This document shows, piece by piece, positions 1 to 5,432 of a stretch of 8,071 bases of DNA. The notes beneath the pieces are model-generated. The model saw nothing but the letters and a program-made list of their open reading frames with translations. It had not been told where the DNA came from and ran no database searches. A program made the position numbers and the translations under genes. Location of the stretch: NCBI GenBank assembly GCA_905235315.1, contig CAJOLG010000073.1, forward strand, positions 1 to 8,071, written 5' to 3'. The DNA comes from an uncultured Solobacterium sp. GTDB lineage: Bacteria; Bacillota_I; Bacilli_A; Erysipelotrichales; Erysipelotrichaceae. The first letter of the stretch is position 1; every line of letters starts with the position of its first letter.

Positions 1-255
1 GGCATGGACATCATTTCCAAAGAGGCCGGAAAAGCGACCGGGATCGATGCCTTCCTGGACAAGTATCACCTGTCCCGCGGCCAGACGATGGCGTTCGGAG
101 ACGGGAATAACGACATCGATATGATCCGCTTCGCCGGCATCGGCGTATCCCTCGGCAACGGAATTGACGAGCTGAAGCAGGCTGCGGATTACGTTACGAC
201 GGATATCGATGACGACGGCATTGCCAACGCCCTGAAACATTTCGGGCTGCTGTAA
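1..255 (+). CDS. Cof-type HAD-superfamily phosphatase, C-terminal fragment (5' end outside window)
   Basis: The frame is open from the first base of the window, so this is the last 84 codons of a gene beginning upstream; the ATG at 4 is probably an internal methionine. The visible part holds HAD motif III, a lysine in the ISKEAGKATGI stretch, and motif IV, GDGNNDIDMI, whose aspartates bind the catalytic Mg2+. This is followed by the GVSLGNGIDELKQAADYVT segment typical of the Cof/IIB subfamily, which ends, as here, with a 'D-D-D-G-I-A-N-A-L' helix. Such proteins are cytosolic phosphatases of sugar phosphates, flavin precursors or similar metabolites. The N-terminal nucleophile motif and the cap domain that sets substrate choice lie outside the window, so no substrate can be given. 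A terminator follows the stop codon, so the gene is probably not co-transcribed with the transporter downstream. Confidence 0.9.
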   Translation, partial: GMDIISKEAGKATGIDAFLDKYHLSRGQTMAFGDGNNDIDMIRFAGIGVSLGNGIDELKQAADYVTTDIDDDGIANALKHFGLL

Positions 256-284
256 ACCGGGCAGTATTATTTCAGACCGTACAG

Positions 285-316
285 GGAACGCATCCGTATA
301 TGGGGCGTTCCTTTTT
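285..316 (+). terminator. Rho-independent terminator of the HAD phosphatase gene
   Basis: A perfect 7-bp stem (GGAACGC at 285-291 pairing with GCGTTCC at 305-311) closes a 13-base loop and is followed at once by five T residues (312-316). It lies 30 bases after the phosphatase stop codon. The bases from here to about 430 show no gene and no other clear element. Confidence 0.8.
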
Positions 317-435
317 CATTTCTCCCAAACGCAGCGAACGTCGTTTTGCCGGTCCATGCAGGACGTCCGGATATCCATGAAAACGCATTCTGTTTTATAC
401 AAAGGCGAAATCCCCGGCAAAAGATACTTCTTTTT

Positions 436-444
436 TGATAAAAT
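436..444 (+). promoter_or_regulatory. Possible extended -10 promoter of the amino acid transporter operon
   Basis: TGATAAAAT fits an extended -10 element: TG, one base, then TAAAAT, five of six matches to TATAAT. There is no convincing -35 about 17 bases upstream, which an extended -10 can tolerate. A start near 451 would give a leader of about 100 bases containing the two hairpins described next. It is the best promoter candidate in the 298-base gap 256-553, but it rests on motif matching alone. Confidence 0.4.
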
Positions 445-455
445 TAAAACCATGT

Positions 456-533
456 ATGACCGTCCGGATTTTTCGGGGCAGTCATATTCCTGATTCGTAT
501 TCCTGAAAACGAAAGGGATGCGGAACGAATCAG
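456..533 (+). promoter_or_regulatory. Structured 5' leader: two hairpins ending just before the ribosome binding site
   Basis: Two inverted repeats lie in tandem. The first pairs ATGAC (456-460) with GTCAT (481-485), with an inner short stem around a T-rich loop. The second pairs CTGATTCGT (490-498) with ACGAATCAG (525-533), 9 bp without mismatch, and extends by 3 bp (TCC with GGA) after a small bulge. The second hairpin ends two bases before the AAAGGGGGAG ribosome binding site (535-544). The arrangement could control translation or mRNA stability, or could be a protein-binding operator. It does not match a riboswitch class that I can recognise by eye. Confidence 0.45.
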
Positions 534-553
534 TAAAGGGGGAGATTTAACGT

Positions 554-1390
554 ATGAAACGAATTATCAGTACCATTCTCTCGGCGGCGTGTGTGTTCAC
601 ACTTGCAGGATGCGGCAGCAGTTCCCAGCCGGTTACGTATGAGTTTCTTGATGAAACACTCGGTACGGAAAGCTACGCGATCGGATTCCGCTTAGGAGAA
701 GAAGAACTTGCCGAGACCGTTACGGCAGCCGTCAAGGCGCTTGTGAAAAACGGCACCTACAGTGAAATTGCGGAGAAGTATCCGGATATCAAGGATTATC
801 TCTGCCTTGATGCGGAATCAATCAGTGATGATGAAATCGCAGAGGAAGGCTCCGGAGATCCGAACTTCACATTCAAGCACGGGTTCGATCTTGATTACCC
901 GCCGTATTCCTATCTCCAGGATGACGGCACCGTCGGCGGATTTGATGTGGAACTCTGCCAGGCCGTCTGTAAGTATCTCGGATGGGGCTATGAAGCTGTA
1001 CCGTTCAACTGGGATTTCAAGGATGCGGAACTCAATGCGCATTCCTGTGACTGCATCTGGTCCGGATTCACAAAAGAGGGCCGGGAAGATATGTATACCT
1101 GGGGAATTACCTATTCCAGCAATACCCAGATGATCATGGTTGCGTCCAACTCCGGAATCAAGAGCCTGAACGATCTTGCCGGCAAGAATGTCGGGGTGCA
1201 GATTTCCACATCCGCAGCGGAAATGCTGGAAGGGGACCGGGCAGATCTTGCGGCGACCTTCGGGGATCTTAAGGTGTATGAGACCTATACCGTTGCCTTC
1301 AACGATCTGAAGGCCGGCGCAATCGATGCGATTGCGATTGATGTGACGGCAGGTTCGTATCTGATTGCCAACGACAAAAACAATAACTGA
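554..1390 (+). CDS. Amino acid ABC transporter substrate-binding lipoprotein, apparently circularly permuted
   Basis: A 278-residue extracytoplasmic receptor of the SBP family 3 (polar amino acid) type. Residues 1-20 are a lipoprotein signal peptide with lipobox LAGC, so Cys20 should be lipidated and tether the protein outside the membrane. The start is supported by AAAGGGGGAG nine bases upstream. Residues about 104-278 follow the normal family order from its beginning: DYPPYSY (114-120), GFDVELCQAV (129-138), CIWSGFTKEGRED (167-179) with the Arg that binds the ligand carboxylate, SLNDLAGKNVGVQ (204-216), and DAIAID near the end. The protein then stops at residue 278, where a normal member would cross back to lobe I. 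That missing segment (LDETLGTESYAIGF, then a helix with ELAETV and NGTYSEIAEKY) is instead at residues 32-76, before the domain start, joined through an acidic linker (about 86-103). Permease and ATPase genes follow. The ligand is probably a polar amino acid; its identity is not visible. Confidence 0.9.
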   Translation: MKRIISTILSAACVFTLAGCGSSSQPVTYEFLDETLGTESYAIGFRLGEEELAETVTAAVKALVKNGTYSEIAEKYPDIKDYLCLDAESISDDEIAEEGSGDPNFTFKHGFDLDYPPYSYLQDDGTVGGFDVELCQAVCKYLGWGYEAVPFNWDFKDAELNAHSCDCIWSGFTKEGREDMYTWGITYSSNTQMIMVASNSGIKSLNDLAGKNVGVQISTSAAEMLEGDRADLAATFGDLKVYETYTVAFNDLKAGAIDAIAIDVTAGSYLIANDKNNN

Positions 1391-1402
1391 GAATGGAGAG
1401 CT

Positions 1403-1420
1403 GCCCGCCGCACGGCGGGC
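1403..1420 (+). other. Intercistronic GC-rich hairpin between binding protein and permease genes
   Basis: GCCCGCCG (1403-1410) and CGGCGGGC (1413-1420) form a very stable stem, read as 7 bp closing a GCAC tetraloop, followed by only three T residues. It sits 12 bases after the binding-protein stop and just before the permease ribosome binding site. Such hairpins in ABC operons often stabilise the upstream message or stop part of the transcripts, so that more binding protein than permease is made. That role is inferred here. Confidence 0.6.
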
Positions 1421-1443
1421 TTTCCATAAGGAGCACACAGCTT

Positions 1444-2091
1444 ATGACATTTACAACGATGTTTACGACCATGGTTCCGGGGATGCTGAGAACATGCGCC
1501 ATTTTTTTCCTGACGCTGCTGTTTGCACTGCCGCTGGGCATGGTGGTGATGCTGCTGAGACGCAGTAAAAATACGGTCGTCAGCACCATTACCAAAGGAT
1601 TCATTGCCATCATGCGCGGAACCCCGCTCATGCTGCAGCTTCTGGTATGGTACTTTGCGCCGTACTATCTGTTTCACCTGTCGATCAGCGGGTATCGCTT
1701 TCCGGCGATCCTGATCGGCTTCTCCTTGAACTATGCGGCGTATTTTGCGGAAATCTACCGCGCCGGCATTGAGGCGATTCCGACGGGGCAGTATGAAGCT
1801 GCCCAGGTGCTTGGCTACAGTAAAGCGCAGACATTCTTCCGGATCATTCTTCCGCAGGTGATTAAAACCATCCTGCCGGCTGTCACCAATGAAGTGATCA
1901 CCCTGGTCAAGGATACTTCGCTTGCGTTTGCGCTTGCCTATGCGGAAGTCTTTTCCATTGCCAAGCAGATCTCGTCCTCCCAGACGAGCTTTACCCCGTT
2001 TCTGATTGCGGGGGTGTTCTACTTTGTCGCAAACTATATCGTTGCGTATGTGATGGAGCGTCTCGAAGAGGCGTTCAAATACTATGACTGA
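1444..2091 (+). CDS. Polar amino acid ABC transporter permease (HisM/GlnP type)
   Basis: This 215-residue integral membrane protein forms the translocation channel of the importer, probably as a homodimer because the operon has only one permease gene. It has the family hallmarks: RGTPLMLQLL (58-67), LNYAAYFAEIYRAGI (95-109), and the EAA loop that contacts the ATPase (EAAQVLGYSKAQTFFRIILPQ region, 118-138), followed by KDTSL (156-160). About five hydrophobic segments are visible, starting around residues 11-38. The start at 1444 is chosen over an in-frame ATG at 1393 because AAGGAG (1428-1433) lies ten bases before it. The longer start would also add a proline- and charge-rich N-terminus encoded by the intercistronic hairpin, which is unlike the family. 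The gene ends in a TGA overlapping the ribosome binding site of the ATPase gene. Confidence 0.95.
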   Translation: MTFTTMFTTMVPGMLRTCAIFFLTLLFALPLGMVVMLLRRSKNTVVSTITKGFIAIMRGTPLMLQLLVWYFAPYYLFHLSISGYRFPAILIGFSLNYAAYFAEIYRAGIEAIPTGQYEAAQVLGYSKAQTFFRIILPQVIKTILPAVTNEVITLVKDTSLAFALAYAEVFSIAKQISSSQTSFTPFLIAGVFYFVANYIVAYVMERLEEAFKYYD

Positions 2092-2102
2092 GGAGGTGCC
2101 GG

Positions 2103-2888
2103 ATGGATAACGAATACAAACAGAATGAACCCGTCTTCCGGGTTTCCAGCATTCAGAAATCCTTTGGGGAGAACGGTGTCCTCCGGGATATCAGTGTTGC
2201 CGTAAACAAAGGGGAGGTCGTCAGTATTATCGGGCCCTCCGGCTCCGGTAAAAGTACGCTCCTGCGGTGTTCCACCTTTCTGGAAACCATCGACGCAGGG
2301 GAAATCCATTACCGGGATATTGCGGCGGCTGTGACGGGACCGGACGGGAAAACCGTCTACGCCTCACCTGCCGATCTGAAGAAAGCACAGCGCAGATTCG
2401 GTCTGGTATTCCAGCAGTTCAATCTCTTCCCGCATTTTTCGGTTCTGAAAAATGTTATGGATGCGCCGATCGTTGTGCAGAAAAAACCGGAAGAAGAGGC
2501 CCGGGCCAAAGCGCTGGAACTTTTGAACAAAATGGGGATTGCGGATAAGGCGGATGCGTATCCCAAACAGCTTTCCGGCGGTCAGCAGCAGCGCGTCGCA
2601 ATTGCCCGCGCACTCGCCATGGAGCCGGAGATCCTGTTCTTTGACGAACCGACCAGCGCCCTGGATCCGGAGCTCACCGGAGAGGTATTGAAAGTCATCA
2701 AGCTGCTGGCAGAAGAAAAGATGACCATGGTCATCGTCACGCATGAAATGCCGTTTGCCCGTATGGTCAGCGACCGGGTGATCTTTATGGATCAGGGAGT
2801 CATTGTGGAACAGGGAGACCCGGAGAAAGTATTCGGCAATCCCGACCAGGAACGCACGAAACAATTCCTGAGGCATTACCAGCAATGA
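2103..2888 (+). CDS. Polar amino acid ABC transporter ATP-binding protein (GlnQ/HisP type)
   Basis: A 261-residue cytoplasmic ATPase that powers the importer. All nucleotide-binding motifs are intact and in order: Walker A GPSGSGKST (44-52), Q-loop FQQFNLFPH (103-111), signature LSGGQQQRVAIARAL (157-171), Walker B ILFFDEPTSALDPE (177-190) and the switch histidine in VTHEM (212-216). Length and the FQQFNLFPH motif place it in the polar amino acid uptake family. Compared with typical members there is a somewhat longer stretch between the first strand pair and the Q-loop (residues about 72-95), a small variation. The start is supported by AGGAGG (2091-2096) six bases upstream, overlapping the permease stop. 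Its last codons overlap the start of the racemase-like gene. Confidence 0.96.
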   Translation: MDNEYKQNEPVFRVSSIQKSFGENGVLRDISVAVNKGEVVSIIGPSGSGKSTLLRCSTFLETIDAGEIHYRDIAAAVTGPDGKTVYASPADLKKAQRRFGLVFQQFNLFPHFSVLKNVMDAPIVVQKKPEEEARAKALELLNKMGIADKADAYPKQLSGGQQQRVAIARALAMEPEILFFDEPTSALDPELTGEVLKVIKLLAEEKMTMVIVTHEMPFARMVSDRVIFMDQGVIVEQGDPEKVFGNPDQERTKQFLRHYQQ

Positions 2889-3661
2889 TCCGGGAAATCA
2901 CCTATGTACTGATGGACCCCGCCCATAACTATACGATTCTTGCGGAAACCGCCGTACCGGAAGAGCTGCAGCCCGATGCGGCCGCACGCCTTATGGAACG
3001 GGAGCCGCTTGCGGAACAGGTTGGCTTTCTGACAACGCGCGGGGACATGCCCGCACTGCGCATGGCAGGCGGAGAATTCTGCGGAAACGCAGCGATGAGC
3101 GCAGCGGTGCGGCAGGCAGAAAAAGCCGGAATTCCGGATGGAACGACCGCCCTTTGGGTATCGGGGGCCAAACAGCCGGTTTCTGTTTCCGTGAAGCAGA
3201 AGGGAGAACATCTCTGGGCCGCTTCGGTGACAATGCCGGAAGCGGGAGACGTTGTGATGACGGACCTGCCCGGCGGGTATCGTCTTCCTGTCGTGCCGTT
3301 CGGCGGAATTGCCCATGTCATTCTGGAAGATCCATCTTCGAAAGGAAGGGCAGAAGAACTGGCAAAACAATGGTGTGCATTCCTGCACCGCGATGCGGTC
3401 GGCCTGATGTATTACAATGCGCCGGAAGCGAAGCTGGATCCGCTGGTCTATGTGCCCGGTGCGGATACGATGTGCTGGGAAAGCGCCTGCGGAAGCGGCA
3501 GTTCTGCCGTCGGGGTATATCTTGCGCAGCGATGCGGGAAACCGGTAACGGCGGTTCTGAAACAGCCGGGCGGCGTGCTTGAAGTGAAGGCCGATCCGGC
3601 AGGTTCGGTAATCCTGTCCGGTACGGTGAAACAGGTGTATCAGAAAACGATCGATTTGTAA
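2885..3661 (+). CDS. DapF-fold amino acid racemase/epimerase, CntK/histidine racemase-like
   Basis: A 258-residue, PLP-independent two-cysteine racemase of the diaminopimelate epimerase fold, probably cytoplasmic. The two catalytic cysteines are visible in GGEFCGNAAMS (Cys66) and WESACGSGSSAVGV (Cys202), placed in the two halves as expected. Several motifs differ from housekeeping DapF: the N-terminal glycine-rich GNDF motif is replaced by DPAHNYTIL (11-19), and EQVGFL (44-49), VSG (92-94) and QPGG near the C-terminus are present. From memory these resemble CntK, the histidine racemase of the staphylopine pathway, and related histidine racemases. The ATG overlaps the ATPase stop codon (ATGA, 2885-2888) with no good ribosome binding site, so translation is probably coupled to the transporter. 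No CntL or CntM partner gene is in the window, so metallophore synthesis is not supported. A racemase acting on the imported amino acid is the best inference; the substrate is not proven. Confidence 0.82.
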   Translation: MIREITYVLMDPAHNYTILAETAVPEELQPDAAARLMEREPLAEQVGFLTTRGDMPALRMAGGEFCGNAAMSAAVRQAEKAGIPDGTTALWVSGAKQPVSVSVKQKGEHLWAASVTMPEAGDVVMTDLPGGYRLPVVPFGGIAHVILEDPSSKGRAEELAKQWCAFLHRDAVGLMYYNAPEAKLDPLVYVPGADTMCWESACGSGSSAVGVYLAQRCGKPVTAVLKQPGGVLEVKADPAGSVILSGTVKQVYQKTIDL

Positions 3662-3675
3662 TGCAGTTTATTATC

Positions 3676-3702
3676 AACGCCGTGGGAAACCGCCGCGTTT
3701 TT
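3676..3702 (+). terminator. Rho-independent terminator of the transporter-racemase operon
   Basis: AACGC (3676-3680) pairs with GCGTT (3695-3699), followed inward by a C/C mismatch and GTGG (3682-3685) pairing with CCGC (3690-3693) around a GAAA tetraloop. A T-run (3698-3702) follows directly. It begins 14 bases after the racemase stop codon. The T-run and the next bases (3698-3706) can also pair with ACAGAAAAA (3718-3726), an alternative structure of unknown meaning. Confidence 0.8.
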
Positions 3703-3720
3703 CTGTGACATGAAACGACA

Positions 3721-3744
3721 GAAAAAAACCGGGTGATCCCGGTT
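3721..3744 (-). terminator. Hairpin with U-tract only in the minus direction, possible antisense terminator
   Basis: AACCGGG (3727-3733) and CCCGGTT (3738-3744) form a 7-bp stem with a TGAT loop. On the + strand it is preceded by an A-run (3722-3728), part of which pairs in the stem, and is not followed by Ts. Read on the minus strand it is therefore a stem plus U-run, the shape of an intrinsic terminator. No minus-strand gene is visible. It may block antisense transcription into the transporter operon. Its right arm includes the first bases of the -35 box of the next promoter. Confidence 0.4.
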
Positions 3745-3771
3745 GACAAAGGTAAGAACCTACGATATATT
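3743..3771 (+). promoter_or_regulatory. Near-consensus sigma-A promoter of the MarR operon
   Basis: TTGACA (3743-3748, perfect -35) and TATATT (3766-3771, five of six for -10) are separated by exactly 17 bases. Transcription should start near 3778, leaving a leader of about 22 bases before the MarR gene. No other promoter as good was seen between here and the end of the window, so this one may drive the whole downstream unit. Confidence 0.85.
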
Positions 3772-3785
3772 TAGTAGGAACCTAC
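3752..3785 (+). promoter_or_regulatory. Duplicated operator, probably bound by the adjacent MarR protein
   Basis: Two near-identical 12-base near-palindromes, GTAAGAACCTAC (3752-3763) and GTAGGAACCTAC (3774-3785), differ at one base and lie 22 bp apart, about two helical turns. The second has perfect GTAGG/CCTAC arms with AA between. The matching part runs on as the direct repeat GAACCTACGA (3756-3765 and 3778-3787). One copy fills the spacer between -35 and -10 and the other covers the expected start site, an ideal layout for repression. Autoregulation by the gene just downstream is inferred from position and symmetry. Confidence 0.75.
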
Positions 3786-3800
3786 GAAAGCGAAATCCTT

Positions 3801-4217
3801 ATGAAAACAGACAAAATAGCAATTCTGATCAAAAAAGCAGCCCTGGAAGCGGAAAAAGAACAGATGCCGATCCTGCAGAGCCATGATCTCTCGGTTGCCC
3901 AGTATAAGTTTCTGAAATATCTGTACATTGCGCCGAAAGACTCGGTTCGTGTGGTGGATCTTGAGACCGAATATTCTCTGACGCATCCGGCGGTAATCGA
4001 CATTCTGAAAGTTCTGGAGAAAAAGGGATATACCGAACGCATCGTGAATCCGGAAGATGCCCGCAGTAAGATCGTATCCCTGACACCGAAGGCGTACCGC
4101 GAACGGGATGAACTGGAAGGACTGGGAGATGTCATGGAAGAATCCGTCACAAAGAATCTGACTGCGGCGGACCGGAAGGAACTGAGCCGGCTCCTGCATA
4201 AGCTGATGGGAGAGTGA
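3801..4217 (+). CDS. MarR-family transcriptional regulator
   Basis: A 138-residue winged-helix regulator of normal MarR length. The core is visible: DLSVAQYKFLKYL (helix 2), VRVVDLETEYSLTHPAVIDILKVLEKKGYTERI (helix-turn-helix), then the wing NPEDARSKIVSLTPKA with the typical D-x-R-x-K pattern. Flanking N- and C-terminal helices would form the dimer interface. Family members bind palindromic operators as dimers and usually release DNA when they bind phenolic compounds or when cysteines are oxidised. This protein contains no cysteine, so ligand sensing is more likely than thiol sensing. There is no strong ribosome binding site in the short leader, only GAAAG at 3786-3790, so synthesis may be low. 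The doubled operator in its own promoter suggests autoregulation, and the catabolic-looking genes downstream are its probable targets. Confidence 0.93.
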   Translation: MKTDKIAILIKKAALEAEKEQMPILQSHDLSVAQYKFLKYLYIAPKDSVRVVDLETEYSLTHPAVIDILKVLEKKGYTERIVNPEDARSKIVSLTPKAYRERDELEGLGDVMEESVTKNLTAADRKELSRLLHKLMGE

Positions 4218-4239
4218 GGCGGCCATTGAACAGGATGGA

Positions 4240-4259
4240 TCCTGCAGATCTTTGCGGGA
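4240..4259 (+). other. Hairpin in the gap between MarR and DUF2316 genes
   Basis: TCCTGCA (4240-4246) can pair with TGCGGGA (4253-4259) over 7 bp with one G-U pair and a six-base loop. There is no T-run, so it is not a normal terminator. It lies 13 bases before the DUF2316 ribosome binding site and could modulate readthrough or processing; it may also be chance. Confidence 0.25.
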
Positions 4260-4286
4260 CGTACCATGAATGAAAGGAGATAATCG

Positions 4287-4586
4287 ATGTCACTTTCAGA
4301 AAAACAGAAAGAAGCTACCCGACAGGAACTCCGGGAAAACCTTGAACGCTCCGGCATAAGTATTTCACAGGCCGCGGCGGATCTTGGCACAACCGAAGCG
4401 TATATCGAACAGCTGCTGCGCCTGGAGCCAAGACGGCTGGAGGACACATGGATCCTCAAAAACTACCTGATCGACAAGGTAAAGGAGGCAGGGAAGACCC
4501 CGAAAGCGTTCACGGCGCTGGCCGGGAATTACCACATCATCTGGTTCCTTGACGCCGGATATATCGACGGAAAGAAAATTTACTGA
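4287..4586 (+). CDS. DUF2316 family small helical protein
   Basis: A 99-residue cytosolic protein recognised as DUF2316 by its whole-length pattern: an N-terminal charged helix (MSLSEKQKEATRQELREN), a helix-turn-helix-like stretch (ISISQAAADLGTTEAYIEQLL, about 24-44), the hallmark LEPRRLEDTWILKNYL (46-61), and a C-terminal FTALAGNYHIIWFLD segment. The family has no proven function known to me. The helix-turn-helix-like part suggests DNA or protein binding, which is inference. A strong AAAGGAG (4273-4279) lies seven bases upstream of the ATG. It sits between a MarR regulator and redox enzymes, with 14 bases to the next gene, so it probably belongs to this operon and may be an accessory regulator. 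Confidence 0.85.
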   Translation: MSLSEKQKEATRQELRENLERSGISISQAAADLGTTEAYIEQLLRLEPRRLEDTWILKNYLIDKVKEAGKTPKAFTALAGNYHIIWFLDAGYIDGKKIY

Positions 4587-4600
4587 GAGGCGGTGAAGCG

Positions 4601-5416
4601 ATGAAAAATGCGGAATTTCACGTAGATGCAGAGAAGTGTATCGGCTGCGGCCAGTGCCTGGATGTATGCCCGGGAAATATGGTCGGCGGCGATGTCCTGC
4701 GGATGGAAGAAGGCCGTCCGGTCATGACTGATCCGACAAAATTCGGCTGGCAGGGATGCTGGCGATGCCAGCACTGCCTTGCGGTCTGTCCGACCGGCGC
4801 GATCTCTGTCCTGGGGATCTCCCCGGATCAGGTATCCGGAAAGCCGGATCCCGTCATCCGGGAGGAACTTCCGAAACTGATGCAGTACCGGCGCACGTGC
4901 CGGGCGTTTCGAAAGGATAATGTGGACAGCGCAGTGATTGATGAGATCCTTGCGGCGGTAAGCGCAGTGCCGACCGGCGGAAACAACCAGCGGCTGGAGT
5001 TCTCCGTTGTGTATTCCCGGGATGCCATGCGCAGTGTCTATCGCGCAGTACGCGGAAACAAAGAACAGATGAATCTCTTCGATACCGAAGGAGAAGAGGA
5101 CTTCAGCGCACTTCGGATCTATGATGCGCCGCATCTGTTCATTGCCCACAAACCCGCCGGAGAACGGTTTCGGGACGGCGATTACACCGAAGTAAATCTT
5201 GCGACAGCGTACTTTGAACTGCTCGCAAATGCGTACGGACTCGGAACGGTGATATCCACATATTCAGCCGAACTTCTCAGAAAAAACGAAGCGGCCATGA
5301 ATGTACTTCAGATTCCGAAGGGCCACGTGTTTATGACCGTTGTCGGCTTCGGATATCCCCGGTATGAATATGCAAGAGGCATATCCAAAACACGGAAAAT
5401 ACATAAAATCATCTGA
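4601..5416 (+). CDS. Ferredoxin-nitroreductase fusion (2x[4Fe-4S] plus FMN flavoprotein)
   Basis: A 271-residue fusion flavoprotein. Residues 1-75 are a bacterial ferredoxin domain with two complete CxxCxxCxxxCP motifs (Cys13/16/19/23 and Cys53/56/59/63), enough for two [4Fe-4S] clusters. From residue 85 on it is a nitroreductase domain: RRTCRAF (97-103) for the FMN phosphate, PTGGNNQ (124-130) at the flavin ring, and GFGYPRYEY (249-257) near the C-terminus. Such proteins reduce nitro groups, quinones, enones or other electrophiles, with the fused ferredoxin passing electrons from cellular ferredoxin or NAD(P)H donors, usually in anaerobes. The gene lies 14 bases after DUF2316 and 16 bases before the amidohydrolase, as expected in an operon. 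The upstream GAGGCGGTGA serves as ribosome binding site. Its physiological substrate cannot be read from sequence. Confidence 0.92.
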   Translation: MKNAEFHVDAEKCIGCGQCLDVCPGNMVGGDVLRMEEGRPVMTDPTKFGWQGCWRCQHCLAVCPTGAISVLGISPDQVSGKPDPVIREELPKLMQYRRTCRAFRKDNVDSAVIDEILAAVSAVPTGGNNQRLEFSVVYSRDAMRSVYRAVRGNKEQMNLFDTEGEEDFSALRIYDAPHLFIAHKPAGERFRDGDYTEVNLATAYFELLANAYGLGTVISTYSAELLRKNEAAMNVLQIPKGHVFMTVVGFGYPRYEYARGISKTRKIHKII

Positions 5417-5432
5417 ATGAAGGAGAAGAACG

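Noticed and set aside
435..460. TTGATA (435-440) with TATGAC (455-460) as a promoter
   Set aside because: The 14-base spacer is too short for a normal sigma-A promoter; the overlapping extended -10 at 436-444 is a better, though still tentative, reading.
256..553. Small gene or known riboswitch in the 298-base gap
   Set aside because: No open frame with a ribosome binding site was seen. The structured part did not match a riboswitch class recognisable by eye; only the terminator, possible promoter and hairpins are reported.
818..1438. A 206-codon open frame on the minus strand
   Set aside because: It lies mostly opposite the binding-protein gene, has no recognisable motifs and crosses the intercistronic hairpin; it is judged a shadow.
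1393..1443. In-frame upstream ATG as the permease start
   Set aside because: It would place the GC-rich hairpin inside the coding region and add a proline-rich leader unlike HisM-type permeases; the ATG at 1444 has AAGGAG ten bases upstream.
2885..3661. Housekeeping diaminopimelate epimerase (dapF)
   Set aside because: The typical DapF N-terminal GNDF motif is absent, motifs resemble the CntK/histidine racemase group, and the neighbours are transporter genes rather than lysine or cell-wall genes.
2885..3661. Part of a staphylopine-type metallophore locus
   Set aside because: No nicotianamine synthase-like (CntL) or opine dehydrogenase-like (CntM) gene is present, and the transporter is a polar amino acid type rather than the nickel/peptide type.
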